Source: Pedobacter foliorum
GTDB lineage: Bacteria > Bacteroidota > Bacteroidia > Sphingobacteriales > Sphingobacteriaceae
DNA length: 64,000 bases
Assembly (NCBI RefSeq): GCF_013266735.1
Contig: NZ_JABSNU010000001.1
Coordinates: 434,001-498,000 of the forward strand
Direction of reading: 5' to 3'
The translations under genes and the position numbers were made by a program. The notes beneath the pieces were generated by a model. It ran no database searches and had not been told where the DNA came from. It saw only the letters and a program-made list of their open reading frames with translations. Positions 9,058 through 18,218 of this stretch are shown here, one piece after another (the stretch's first letter is position 1; the number at the start of each line of letters is the position of its first letter).

Positions 9058-9954
9058 CTAATTCAGGAATTTTTCTTTGTATTCCATTGGGGTAAGCCCT
9101 ACTTCTTTTTTGAACAGGCGGGTAAAATAAGGAGGATTTTCGAATCCCAATTGATAGGCCGTTTCAGCAATGGTGCTGTCACTGCTCATGAGTAAATTTT
9201 TGGCTTCCTCAATCAGAAAGATATGGATGTGATCTAAAGCAGTTTTACCTGTTTCCTGTTTGAGTAAGTCACTCAAATACCTTGCAGAAGTGTTCAATTG
9301 ATCGGCCATATATTTTACGCTAGGCAAACCCTCATTTTTGAGTTGTCCACTTTCAAAATAAGTATTCAGTATGGCCAAAAATTTGGAAGTGATTGTTCCT
9401 GACAATACATCACGGTTTAAAAATTGTCGCTTATAAAACCTTTGCGCATATTTTAAGATAGAGTCAATGTGGGTCATCATGATGTCTTTGGAGTATTCAT
9501 CCTGATTGTTGTTGTACTCGGTCTGAATCTTATGGTACAAATCCCATATGATTTCTTCCTCTTTGGGCGACAAATGCAAAGCTTCATTTACTTCGTAGTC
9601 GAAGTAACCATATTTCTTGATCTCAGAATGAAGTGCATGGTTCAGCAAGAAATCCTCATGTATGTAAATGATAAATCCCTCTTCTTCCAATTCGATGTTT
9701 TCAAGCTTGATCAGCTGTCTGGGCTTGATAAAGGACATGGAACCATTGTCATGGTCGTACTTTGTTTTACCGTATAAAAACGTGCCTGACTTCATTTTTT
9801 TTAAAGCGATCATATAGAAGTCGCTGCTAAACTCTGTATAGGCAAGTGTACAACTATTTAGCTGAGAACAGGTAATCAGGCTAAGCAAGGGATTTTCCGG
9901 TTGCGGAAAGCCATTTAATTTGTACAGTTCACTGATGGTTTTAAAATGTTTCAT
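9058..9954 (-). CDS. AraC-family transcriptional regulator
   Basis: A 298-residue regulator. The N-terminal 170 residues form a cupin-like sensing domain. The last 100 carry two helix-turn-helix motifs typical of AraC (VKYMADQLNTSARYLSDLLKQ and ETAYQLGFENPPYFTRLFKKE) followed by GLTPMEYK. It lies 78 bases downstream of an SDR oxidoreductase gene in the same direction, so it probably regulates that gene and is co-transcribed with it. The leader contains a 7-bp inverted repeat that could be an operator. Confidence 0.92.
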   Translation of the reverse strand: MKHFKTISELYKLNGFPQPENPLLSLITCSQLNSCTLAYTEFSSDFYMIALKKMKSGTFLYGKTKYDHDNGSMSFIKPRQLIKLENIELEEEGFIIYIHEDFLLNHALHSEIKKYGYFDYEVNEALHLSPKEEEIIWDLYHKIQTEYNNNQDEYSKDIMMTHIDSILKYAQRFYKRQFLNRDVLSGTITSKFLAILNTYFESGQLKNEGLPSVKYMADQLNTSARYLSDLLKQETGKTALDHIHIFLIEEAKNLLMSSDSTIAETAYQLGFENPPYFTRLFKKEVGLTPMEYKEKFLN

Positions 9955-9982
9955 ACTGCTTGTTTTACAAAATAAGAAAAAC

Positions 9983-10001
9983 CTATGTGATTAACACATA
10001 G
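9983..10001 (-). promoter_or_regulatory. Inverted repeat in the leader of the AraC gene
   Basis: CTATGTG (9983-9989) and CACATAG (9995-10001) flank a five-base spacer between the SDR stop and the AraC start. It may be an operator for the AraC protein or a small RNA stem; there is no U-tract. Confidence 0.35.
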
Positions 10002-10032
10002 ATTCTTCTCAATAGGTTTAGTTTAATATGTG

Positions 10033-10848
10033 TTATCCGTGGGCAGCCACCGATACGTCGTTCCATTGTCCCCATTGCGCTAACCGATCCGAATAAACCT
10101 GATTTACCCATGGTAGTGCCGTTTTACCAAGGAAAATACGAAGTGGGGGATTTTCAGCATCTACTACTTTCAGGATTGCTTCTGCTGTGGCATCCGGATT
10201 ACCAAACGGCATGTTTTGCAGTTGCTCATACACAACAGCACGCAGTTCATCATAGGCGGGAATAGTTGTACTATGTACTGCAGATGGGCCTGCCCAATCA
10301 GTGCTATAACCTATCGGCTCCACCAGGGTGGTATGTATTCCGAAACCTTTAATTTCTGCCGCCATCGACTCACTAATGGCTTCAACAGCCCATTTGGAGG
10401 CATTGTAAAGACCTAAATTAGGTATTGCAGCTATACCCAATACACTTGACACCTGAATGATGTGTCCGTTTCCCTGCGTTCTCATTAAAGGAATCGCTGC
10501 CTGACTAACCCACAGTGTACCAAAAACATTGGCTTCAAATTGATCACGGGCTTCCTGTTCACTTGCTTCTTCAATGGTGCCAAATAGCCCATATCCTGCA
10601 TTATTGATCACTACATCTAATTGTCCAAAATGCTGATGCGCTTTATTGATGACCTCAAAGCTCTGTGTTCTGTTGGTTACATCAAGCTGGAGTGGAAGTA
10701 TTGAACTGCCATATGAGTTCACCAAATCATTTAAGGATTCGATATTTCTTGCTGTTGCAATGACGTTATCACCACGTTTCAAAAATGCTTCTGCCCATAT
10801 TCTTCCAAAACCTCGGGAAGCTCCTGTTATTAAAATTGTCTTTTTCAT
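10033..10848 (-). CDS. Short-chain dehydrogenase/reductase (SDR) family oxidoreductase
   Basis: A 271-residue classical SDR. It has the nucleotide-binding motif TGASRGFG at residues 7-14, the NNAG motif (VINNAGYG), and the catalytic Ser and Tyr-X3-Lys (VSSVLGIAAIPNLGLYNASK). The Arg-rich entry region suggests NADP(H). The substrate is not predictable. It is followed on the same strand by an AraC regulator. A -7-like element (TAATTTTG on this strand, 10872-10879) lies 24 bases upstream of the start. Confidence 0.92.
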   Translation of the reverse strand: MKKTILITGASRGFGRIWAEAFLKRGDNVIATARNIESLNDLVNSYGSSILPLQLDVTNRTQSFEVINKAHQHFGQLDVVINNAGYGLFGTIEEASEQEARDQFEANVFGTLWVSQAAIPLMRTQGNGHIIQVSSVLGIAAIPNLGLYNASKWAVEAISESMAAEIKGFGIHTTLVEPIGYSTDWAGPSAVHSTTIPAYDELRAVVYEQLQNMPFGNPDATAEAILKVVDAENPPLRIFLGKTALPWVNQVYSDRLAQWGQWNDVSVAAHG

Positions 10849-10974
10849 TTTTCTTTCTATTTAATGATGTCCAAAATTAGGGTGAATGGACTGTTCGGTA
10901 CTTATACAGAAGTAGGAATGTATGATACATTTTAACGGGCTGACAATTGAGAACATGCTGTGGTGTCCTGAAAG

Positions 10975-11277
10975 TTAAGATTGTTGTTGCTGTTGCTGGA
11001 TTGTTAACACAATAAATTCAGCGGGACGAACAATAGCCAAGATTACAGTAATGCGCATAATTGCGGCTATTATATCATTAGGGGTCATGGTGCTCCCCAA
11101 TCCAATCTGAACATTGTAAGCTTGTTCTGGAGCTTCACCTGCCAGGGCACCTTGTTTCCATAAGTTACAAAGGAAGTTGTTGACCATGCTACTGATCGTT
11201 ACCCATGTGTTTCCATCGTTGGCTTCAAAAACATATGATTTGATCGCTAATTTTAAAGATTGTTCAATCATAATCAT
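10975..11277 (-). pseudogene. Contractile phage/eCIS tail-sheath protein, C-terminal remnant
   Basis: The 100 residues match the C-terminal domain of contractile tail-sheath proteins: SYVFEANDGNTWVTISSMV, then NFLCNLWKQGALAG, PEQAYNVQIGLGSTMT and VRPAEFIVLTI. Sheath proteins are normally 350-700 residues; the rest is missing, although the frame stays open a short way upstream (reading AEIQGIYTPGTP). No tube, baseplate or ATPase gene is nearby, so this is a leftover of a phage, type VI-like or extracellular injection gene set. The end is a run of glutamines, possibly slippage of a short repeat. Confidence 0.6.
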
Positions 11278-11620
11278 AGGAGTTCCTGGGGTATAAATAC
11301 CTTGTATTTCCGCAACAGCATAATATCAAATTCACGAATCGAGAATTATCGTGAAGCTTTAAAGTAGGAAAGCAAAAAAGGTATGCGGCCTCAGGATATC
11401 GTGATCCTTTTGAAGATTATTTCTTTAAGAAACGACAACCGGCTAAGCAAAGCTATGTCTTCAGGTCTTTACAGATAAAAAACAATCAGATTTAAAATTT
11501 TAGTTATCTTGTAACAGCTCAGCCAGCATGTTCACATGGAATGCTAGCGATTTAGACCAATTGCGAAATCAATAAGCCAGTAGTTTATATTTTCAGTAGT
11601 TAAGTTTAATATTATACAAT
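11278..11620. other. Intergenic stretch with a coding-like remnant
   Basis: No complete gene is visible. On the plus strand, 11355-11495 is open for 47 codons ending in TAA and reads like protein (SGYRDPFEDYFFKKRQPAKQ), but it has no start codon and I do not recognise it. It may be the tail of a deleted gene. The rest shows nothing. Confidence 0.3.
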
Positions 11621-12001
11621 ATGATCACAAAAATTATAGTATCTGTTTTAGCTGTTTCAAATTTGTTGTTTTTAAACATTCCAAACCCTCATTCCAGTAA
11701 GGCGGAAACAAAATTCAGAACAGATACACTTACGCAATTCGGATTTAGTGCGGCCCGGGCGAAAGAATGTTCGGCAGCTAGTTGCAGAGAAAATTTTGTA
11801 GCGCAAGCTCAAAAATTAAGATCTTGTTTGATCGTTTACAAATCTGGGGCTCGTTGGATAGCTACAAACAATAATGAGGCGCTTGCAACCATCCTTAAAG
11901 TATATCCCTTAAAGAAGATTGCAATCTGCAAAGGAAATATCAAGGTTAATGGGGAGCGCATAGCTCAACGAAATCTTGTGATACTGCAAGATCGTGACTA
12001 G
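11621..12001 (+). CDS. Small exported protein of unknown function
   Basis: A 126-residue protein I do not recognise. The first 25 residues are hydrophobic and look like a signal peptide or anchor (IIVSVLAVSNLLFL). The mature part has three cysteines (KECSAASCRENF and LRSCLIV) and an alternating C-terminal half (KIAICKGNIKVNGERI), suggesting a small beta-rich periplasmic domain. It stands alone between intergenic stretches, with the next gene converging. Coding-like composition and a signal sequence support a real gene. Confidence 0.6.
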   Translation: MITKIIVSVLAVSNLLFLNIPNPHSSKAETKFRTDTLTQFGFSAARAKECSAASCRENFVAQAQKLRSCLIVYKSGARWIATNNNEALATILKVYPLKKIAICKGNIKVNGERIAQRNLVILQDRD

Positions 12002-12219
12002 GACGATGTCTAGTACCAAGTTTCCATATTATAGCTACAGATTAGACAGATGACTGATCAAAGTGTTTTTATATCGATAGTTAAATGAAGAGGACATACT
12101 GCAAGCATGAAGAAGTTGATCCACTTGCAGTAAGGCCCTAACTCAGTATTTAATTCCAAAAGAGCTGCCTTAATGCCGAACGGTAGTTATCTATTGCATT
12201 TTGATGTATGGCTTTTGTT

Positions 12220-13518
12220 TTATTTTTTTATAAACTCAAATATTGAACTGAAAAATTCCTGAGGTTGTCTTTGCCATTGCCAATAAGTATAAGGCCAATC
12301 CCAATCAGCACCATTCAGCTTACCCTTTGTTATCATGTCGTGCCCGCAATCTTTTATGGTAACAGTTTTATAGTCCACGCCTGCATTTTTAAGATAAGTT
12401 TCCATTTTGTTTTTATTTTCGGCTGGTGGCACTAATACATCATTCTCCCCAAAAATACTTAATACAGGACATTTTATTTTATTTAAAGCCTCTTTAGGGT
12501 CATACCTGTTTTTTCTCCACCATAATACATCATCTCCAGTTTTCGATTGAGGTATATCAAGATAATCTATCCATTTTTTATCTTTAATTTTCGAAGCATA
12601 TGTTTTAAGTGCTTCCCAATCTTTCGTATTATTAGTCTGAATATATTTGAAAAAAAGTCCCGAATAATGAAGTGCAGAATCAATGGATTTTTTTGAATAC
12701 CCTTCATCAATCAACGTATATTGAACACGATTAATATCTTGCTCATAAAGAGACACTGCAGGCCCTACTATTAAAATTGCGAAGCCACAGTTCGAGACTT
12801 TATTCGCTGCAAGTGGTGTAATCCATCCTCCCTGGCTTGCGCCTAGAAAGCCTATTTTGGTGTAATTCAAATCTTTTCTTTCTTTTATATAATTAAAAGC
12901 AGAAACAGCATCATCTGCCAAAACGTTAAAATCTGCTGATGAAAAATTACCTGTTGATTTACCCGTTCCACGTTTATCATAAAGCAAAACTCCAATCCCC
13001 TTGCTTGCCAGACTATAAGCTAAAGAATGATACCAAGGCGTGTCCCTGTCTTCCCATCCGGATCGATGTACTAAAATCACATAAGGAATAGACTTTTCTA
13101 TATTTTTGGGTTTAAACAAAACTCCTGCAAGCGAAACATCTGCATTAGTAAATTTAATTTCTTCTTCTGAAAAGCTCTTTTCTTTCGCTAATGCCTTTTT
13201 CAGATGAATCCGCATTTTAGGATTTATATCCTTGCTTAAACCCGTTATATCTCCTGTTTTGGGGTCTAAGAAACAATAGAAATCTCCGTAGAATATCTTT
13301 ACATTCAAAGTGTCTTTGCGCTGAGATATTTTTTCTGTCACCACGTCCATATAACCAATTTCAGGGATATCGTAAGTTGTTTTATCTATATGAAAATCAA
13401 ATGAAATTAATTGAACAGACCCATCCCGTGTCAAAGCACCTTCATAATGTCCTTGTGGTGTTTGACTGTGTGCGATTTGTGCTATTGTAAGCAAAAGAGC
13501 TGTGTAGAAGGATTTCAT
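12220..13518 (-). CDS. Exported alpha/beta hydrolase (dienelactone-hydrolase/acyl-peptidase like)
   Basis: A 432-residue protein with a signal peptide (to about Ser18). The first 120 residues form a beta domain seen in exported Bacteroidota esterases. The rest is an alpha/beta hydrolase: oxyanion region VILVHRSGWEDRDTP, the RGTGKS segment, nucleophile elbow GASQGGW, acidic residue in FGENDVLVPP and catalytic His in KDCGHDM. Likely an esterase or peptidase acting in the periplasm; the substrate is unknown. It is monocistronic and converges with the small exported gene. Confidence 0.88.
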   Translation of the reverse strand: MKSFYTALLLTIAQIAHSQTPQGHYEGALTRDGSVQLISFDFHIDKTTYDIPEIGYMDVVTEKISQRKDTLNVKIFYGDFYCFLDPKTGDITGLSKDINPKMRIHLKKALAKEKSFSEEEIKFTNADVSLAGVLFKPKNIEKSIPYVILVHRSGWEDRDTPWYHSLAYSLASKGIGVLLYDKRGTGKSTGNFSSADFNVLADDAVSAFNYIKERKDLNYTKIGFLGASQGGWITPLAANKVSNCGFAILIVGPAVSLYEQDINRVQYTLIDEGYSKKSIDSALHYSGLFFKYIQTNNTKDWEALKTYASKIKDKKWIDYLDIPQSKTGDDVLWWRKNRYDPKEALNKIKCPVLSIFGENDVLVPPAENKNKMETYLKNAGVDYKTVTIKDCGHDMITKGKLNGADWDWPYTYWQWQRQPQEFFSSIFEFIKK

Positions 13519-14174
13519 AATTTTAAAGTTTAGGTGTTTGTATCTGTTATTGGCCTATATTTTTTGGGCCTCTGTATTAAGATATATTTTATGACAAGAC
13601 CATTCATTGTGCCAACCTAAAAAAGAGCTTTAGCAGCACAATCAAACTACTTATTGGTATTGCGAAAAACATAACTGTTCATAAGCGAACAGTTATGTGC
13701 GAAACTGAACAGGAAAAAGTGATGATACAGAAATCCCTGACATTCTTGCTAATTCTGCATGGCTATTTTTTTTGAGGCATTGCCTCAATAATCAGGTGTT
13801 GAGTTTTGAACAATTTTTCACCCAATTCACTATTGGGGATTATTCCAGATGAGGGCCACCTCTTTAGCAGAACATGGTTCTTCGTCAGTTTTGGTGAAAT
13901 ATACAATTTACACGCCCGAGCTGATATGACCTCGCACCTTATCTCTATGCTTTTTTAAAAATTCAATACAATGCATGAGAATTTCATCAGAAATTCTGTC
14001 CTAATTTGGTTATTTCCTTAAGTAAGATCAAGCATCTTCATTAGAACATTTAGAAGGAATTTTATCTTTTTTGAAAGAGATTTAATTAAAAAGGCAATAT
14101 GTTTTTAATAAAAATGAGGAAATCTTTTATGCCTTTCGCGGTTCCCTGGATACAGATGTGGAGTCCTTTTAAGA
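13519..14174. other. Long intergenic region with two inverted repeats
   Basis: No gene is visible on either strand in 656 bases. Two palindromes stand out: 12-bp arms at 13669-13680 and 13687-13698 around a six-base centre, and 8-bp arms AGAATTTC / GAAATTCT at 13978-13985 and 13990-13997. The first has the shape of an operator and lies about 150 bases upstream of the hydrolase start. A deleted regulator gene between hydrolase and SDR is possible. Confidence 0.4.
13669..13698. promoter_or_regulatory. Operator-like palindrome upstream of the hydrolase gene
   Basis: A perfect inverted repeat with 12-bp arms (left arm ACATAACTGTTC) and a six-base centre. Length, AT-richness and the lack of a following U-tract favour a dimeric-regulator binding site over a terminator; the cognate regulator is not next to it. 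Confidence 0.4.
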
Positions 14175-14969
14175 TTACAAGATTGACCTTAGAAGTCCAC
14201 CATCTACACGAATTGCTGCTCCATTTGTACCAGAGGCCAATGGACTTGCATAGTAGCTAACTGTACTGGCAATTTCTTCAACTGAAAGAAATCTTTGCAG
14301 TAAAGAGCTTGGACGCATATTCTTAAAAAAATCAACTTCTACTTCAGCAACGGAGATGTTTCCTGCTTTTGCTAAATCTTCAATAAAAGTCCCAACCCCC
14401 TGGGATTTAGTCGGGCCTGGGAGGACACTATTTACGGTTACACCCGTGTTTTTACTTAATTCTGCAAGACCCCGACTAATGGCTAGCTGTGCTGTTTTTG
14501 TCATACCGTAATGGATCATCTCATCCGGAATGAAAACTGCTGATTCGCTGGAGATAAATATAATTCGGCCCCAGTCTTTCTTTAGCATTTTTGGAAATAT
14601 ACGTCGGGAAAGTCTGATCCCACTCATGACGTTTACTTCAAAAAACCTGAACCAGTCTTCATCGGGTATTTCCTCGAAAGGTTTGGGCTCAAAAATACCG
14701 GCGTTGTTAATCAGGATGTCAATATCAGGAAGACTATTGATTAAGGTGTTGACTTCTTCAGCATTCCCAAAGTCGGCAGCCAGCCCTGAAACATCTGCGT
14801 CTTTGACCAGATTCTTCAGTTTCTCCACGGCTGAGGCAATACCTTGTTTCGTACGACCGTTAATAATCACTTTTACGCCTTCCTTTAATAAACTGTAGGC
14901 AATAGCAAAGCCTATCCCTGCTGTGGAACCACTGATAAAGGCAGTTTTCCCTTGTAGTTTTAAATCCAT
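14175..14969 (-). CDS. Short-chain dehydrogenase/reductase (SDR) family oxidoreductase
   Basis: A 264-residue classical SDR. It has the cofactor motif SGSTAGIG near residue 14, NNAG (LINNAGIF), catalytic Ser in ISSESAVF, the Tyr-X3-Lys site in IHYGMTK and the C-terminal NGAAIRVDGG typical of FabG-like enzymes. It resembles uncharacterised oxidoreductases of the 3-oxoacyl-ACP reductase group; the true substrate is unknown. No partner gene is adjacent in the same transcript, and the downstream 650 bases are empty. Confidence 0.92.
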   Translation of the reverse strand: MDLKLQGKTAFISGSTAGIGFAIAYSLLKEGVKVIINGRTKQGIASAVEKLKNLVKDADVSGLAADFGNAEEVNTLINSLPDIDILINNAGIFEPKPFEEIPDEDWFRFFEVNVMSGIRLSRRIFPKMLKKDWGRIIFISSESAVFIPDEMIHYGMTKTAQLAISRGLAELSKNTGVTVNSVLPGPTKSQGVGTFIEDLAKAGNISVAEVEVDFFKNMRPSSLLQRFLSVEEIASTVSYYASPLASGTNGAAIRVDGGLLRSIL

Positions 14970-15026
14970 AATCTAAATTCCAGTAATGATGATTGAAACA
15001 TTTGTGTAAAACAGGAGGGAGTATCC

Positions 15027-15443
15027 CTATTTATCTTTCTTTTCTGGCAGGCATTCCCGGGTTACAGCTACGCGTTTTAACAACTCTTGCGCAGATGACT
15101 CCACTGCTTCCTGCATGTATAATTCAGTGCCGTTTATTACCACCAGGTAATTACTTTTATCGGGAAGAACTGTTATTTTTAGTGGCCTTGATTTGGCATG
15201 GCTCCCTAGTCCGGTACCTTGTATAGATACAGTATGTTCTCCTGCCGGTACATTATGTAAAGAATATCGGTTGTTTTTTAAATGGCAAACAAGTTCATCA
15301 TCTATATAAACCTTATAAGCAAGCAACGATCCAACTTTATTTGTAGAACGAAGAAAATAAACCTGACCGGTTTCCTCAGGCTTAAATGAACTAAATATGC
15401 AGCTAACAGCAATTAACAGGAGGCTAAAAATCTTGATTTTCAT
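15027..15443 (-). CDS. DUF2846-like exported or lipid-anchored protein
   Basis: A 138-residue protein. The signal region contains Cys15 (LLLIAVSCIFSSF), so it could be a lipoprotein, although the context is not an ideal Lipobox. The mature part matches DUF2846: VYFLRSTNKVGSLLAYKVYIDDELV, then the PAGEHTV turn that resembles a PEGA-type small beta domain. Such proteins are found in the envelope; their role is unknown. Single gene. Confidence 0.7.
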   Translation of the reverse strand: MKIKIFSLLLIAVSCIFSSFKPEETGQVYFLRSTNKVGSLLAYKVYIDDELVCHLKNNRYSLHNVPAGEHTVSIQGTGLGSHAKSRPLKITVLPDKSNYLVVINGTELYMQEAVESSAQELLKRVAVTRECLPEKKDK

Positions 15444-15575
15444 GGGTTATGATCTAAATGAATTCAGCAATAAATTTATTGTTTTTACAGTTGAAAATTG
15501 TAATTAATTTTAACTTTGAAAAAAAACTGAAACCATTTGCGCGCTACTAAATTTAAACTTTTTGGACGATCTGAT

Positions 15576-17453
15576 TTGTCAGTAATTAGAAAATATATCG
15601 CATCCTTAATATTATTGTCAGCGGTACTTTTTGTCTTATCCTGCTCAGTACCCAAACAAAGACAATCAATAGCGCAGCATTTTATTTCAGTTAATGTGGA
15701 TTTGATAAATGTTCCCAATGATAAGGTGCGTGTAGAAATCAAACCTCCAAAGATCAACAGTGATACAATCGTTTATCATTTTGCCAGCATTATTCCAGGC
15801 ACCTATGCAGTAGCGGACTATGGTCGTTTTATTGAAGATATCCGTGCATATACGCATCAGGGTAAAGCGCTTCCTGTACAACTTCGAGACTCCAATACCG
15901 TGGTAATTGCCAATGCAAAAGAACTCGGGCGTTTGTCCTATTTGGTAAATGACACTTTTGACGCTGAGTCTGGGGCCGATGTTTTCGGATCAAAGGAAAA
16001 GGTCATATTTTCACCTTCCGGAACAAATATTTTAGAAGGGAAACAATTCTGGATCAATTGGTGTGGCTTTGTAGGGTATTTTAACGGCTTGCAGGAGCTG
16101 CCATACCGCATCGCTATACAACATCCGATTGATCTTTTTGCTGCTACGGCTGCATCTGACAATGACACTTCAGCTACAAGTGATCGCTTTTCATTTAAAC
16201 GTTTCGCCGAGGCGGTGGACAACCCGGTGATGTACTCCAAGCCGGATACTGCTATGTTTCGGGTTAATGACATGGATGTTTTGCTGAGCGTTTATGCTCC
16301 GCATGGAAATGTTAGTGCCATGCAGCTTAAACCGGACCTTCAGAAAATGATCATCGCTCAGAAAACGTTCTTGGGTAAACTTAATACCACAAAAAAATAT
16401 GCGGTATTGGCTTACCTGACCACTTCTGCTGATGGTGATGCAAAAGGTATTGGTGCTTTGGAACATAACAATTCGACAACAGCTGTATTCCGGGAGTCGA
16501 TGACCAGTCAGGATCTGATTAATGTGATCAGTCATGAATTCTTTCATACGGTGACACCACTAAAGGTACATTCAGAAGAAATCAGGTACTTTGATTTTGA
16601 ACATCCGAAAATGAGCCGTCACCTTTGGTTTTATGAAGGCGTAACTGAATACTTTGCCAATCTGTTCCAGGTAAATCAGGGGCTGATTTCTGAAAATAAA
16701 TTTTATGACCTGATGACGGCTAAGATTAAAGCTTCATTGGACTACAATGACGCTTTGTCCTTTACCACAATGAGTAAGAATGTTTTACAGGATAGCATGA
16801 AGCGGGAATATCCTAATGTCTACCAAAAGGGGGCATTGATTGCGATGTGTATGGACATCCTGCTAAGAGAACACAGTGCCGGTAAAAAAGGAATCCTATC
16901 TCTTATGGGAGAGCTGGTGGCTAAGTATGGAGCTGATCAGCCATTCAAGGACGAAGAATTTATACAGACCATTTCAGAGATGACCTTTCCCGCTGTTGCC
17001 GCGTTTCTAAAACTGCATGTAGTGGGAGGAGAACCGATTGATTATGCTACTTATCTGAAGCGCATGGGTCTTTCGCAAAGCACTGTGCCTGTTGCTGAAC
17101 CCATTGTATTTGTATCCAATGATCAATTGTATATCAATATTGATGAGGATAAAAAACAGGTGGTCGTGGCTCAACCAGACGATCAGAATAAGTTCTTCAC
17201 CAATCTTGGTTTGAAAGATAAGGACGTATTACTCCGTATGAATGGATTGCAATTTAATGCAGAGGACGGATCTTCTGCGCTTATGCTGGGTTATGGGCTA
17301 AAGGAGGGCGCTCCTGTAAGCATAGAGGTGTTGCGTGACGGAAAAAAAATAATACGCAATGGTACCGTAAAACTAAACTACACTGAAGAGCCGGGTTTCC
17401 GGTTTTCAGACCAATCAAAACTTCAACTGAAACATTCCTGGCTAAAAAACTAA
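15576..17453 (+). CDS. M61-family metallopeptidase (glycyl aminopeptidase-like) lipoprotein with PDZ domain
   Basis: There is no ATG in the N-terminal region. TTG at 15576 gives a compact signal peptide with Lipobox (LFVLSCS); a further TTG at 15537 would add 13 residues. Using 15576, the product has 625 residues: an N-terminal beta domain, the zinc site HEFFH (His320, His324) followed by the family motif LWFYEGVTEYFANL carrying the third ligand, a helical domain, and a C-terminal PDZ domain (about 500-600). M61 enzymes remove N-terminal Gly/Ala from peptides. It is followed after 12 bases by a small exported protein in the same direction. Confidence 0.87.
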   Translation: MSVIRKYIASLILLSAVLFVLSCSVPKQRQSIAQHFISVNVDLINVPNDKVRVEIKPPKINSDTIVYHFASIIPGTYAVADYGRFIEDIRAYTHQGKALPVQLRDSNTVVIANAKELGRLSYLVNDTFDAESGADVFGSKEKVIFSPSGTNILEGKQFWINWCGFVGYFNGLQELPYRIAIQHPIDLFAATAASDNDTSATSDRFSFKRFAEAVDNPVMYSKPDTAMFRVNDMDVLLSVYAPHGNVSAMQLKPDLQKMIIAQKTFLGKLNTTKKYAVLAYLTTSADGDAKGIGALEHNNSTTAVFRESMTSQDLINVISHEFFHTVTPLKVHSEEIRYFDFEHPKMSRHLWFYEGVTEYFANLFQVNQGLISENKFYDLMTAKIKASLDYNDALSFTTMSKNVLQDSMKREYPNVYQKGALIAMCMDILLREHSAGKKGILSLMGELVAKYGADQPFKDEEFIQTISEMTFPAVAAFLKLHVVGGEPIDYATYLKRMGLSQSTVPVAEPIVFVSNDQLYINIDEDKKQVVVAQPDDQNKFFTNLGLKDKDVLLRMNGLQFNAEDGSSALMLGYGLKEGAPVSIEVLRDGKKIIRNGTVKLNYTEEPGFRFSDQSKLQLKHSWLKN

Positions 17454-17465
17454 AATTCCTACTAT

Positions 17466-18155
17466 ATGAAAAAACTATTACTGTTCGCCCTTTTAAACCT
17501 GTCGGTTCTTTTGTCTTTCGCGCAAAAATCTTTAGTTCTTGATGCATTTGCCAAACATGGTATTGATCCTGCTTTATTAGAAGCCGAGATCAAGCAGCGA
17601 CCTGAAAATTATGCATTTGATTACAAATACACTTCGATAGCCAACAACAAGGAGACTGTAACACTGGCGACTTTTGACCCCTCCAAACCTGAAGCGGACC
17701 GTTGGACCGTGATTTCGGTGAAAGGGAAAACTCCGAGTTCATCCGAAATAAAAACCTTTCGTAAAAACCACAGTAAGCCTCAACCTGTGGCGGGCAAGGT
17801 AGATGATAGCACCTATAAGATCGAGAAGGAGAGTACAGACTTATTGTTGATCAGCTACAAACAGGATCCTTCGTCAATTCCCTCCGAAGCCTCATTTATG
17901 AAAGATTGTCGCCTGTACATGACTATAAACTTGAATACGAAAAGACTGGAAAAGCTACAATCCTTAAATGAAAAAACACTAAAAATTAAAATTTTTAATG
18001 CTGAAAAGCTTGACCTTGTGGTTAAATATATTTACAACGAGCAGGAAAAGCGCTACTTCACTGAAAACGAGGACCTGAATCTGATCGTGAAATTTTTGGG
18101 GCAGCTGGCACCAATGGAGACGATTTCTGAATATTCGAATTACAAGAAGATCTAA
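17466..18155 (+). CDS. Exported protein of unknown function downstream of the M61 peptidase
   Basis: A 229-residue protein with a clear signal peptide (LLSFAQK). I do not recognise the family. The mature part is mixed alpha/beta with many charged residues and no catalytic signature. The layout (short strands, then a C-terminal helix) vaguely resembles periplasmic carrier-type folds, but that is not strong enough to assign. It is co-directional with the M61 peptidase gene, 12 bases apart, so probably co-expressed. A strong hairpin begins at its stop codon. Confidence 0.7.
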   Translation: MKKLLLFALLNLSVLLSFAQKSLVLDAFAKHGIDPALLEAEIKQRPENYAFDYKYTSIANNKETVTLATFDPSKPEADRWTVISVKGKTPSSSEIKTFRKNHSKPQPVAGKVDDSTYKIEKESTDLLLISYKQDPSSIPSEASFMKDCRLYMTINLNTKRLEKLQSLNEKTLKIKIFNAEKLDLVVKYIYNEQEKRYFTENEDLNLIVKFLGQLAPMETISEYSNYKKI

Positions 18156-18207
18156 CAATTAATATGACTGTCAGGTCAACATTTGACCTGACAGTCATAT
18201 TAATTGT
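18155..18207. terminator. Perfect 25-bp hairpin, bidirectional terminator
   Basis: Arms 18155-18179 and 18183-18207 are perfectly complementary over 25 bp around a three-base loop (CAT). It begins with the last base of the upstream stop codon and lies between two convergent genes, so it can end transcription in both directions. The stem length and perfection are unusual for this window. Confidence 0.85.
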
Positions 18208-18218
18208 TGTCAAGCTGT

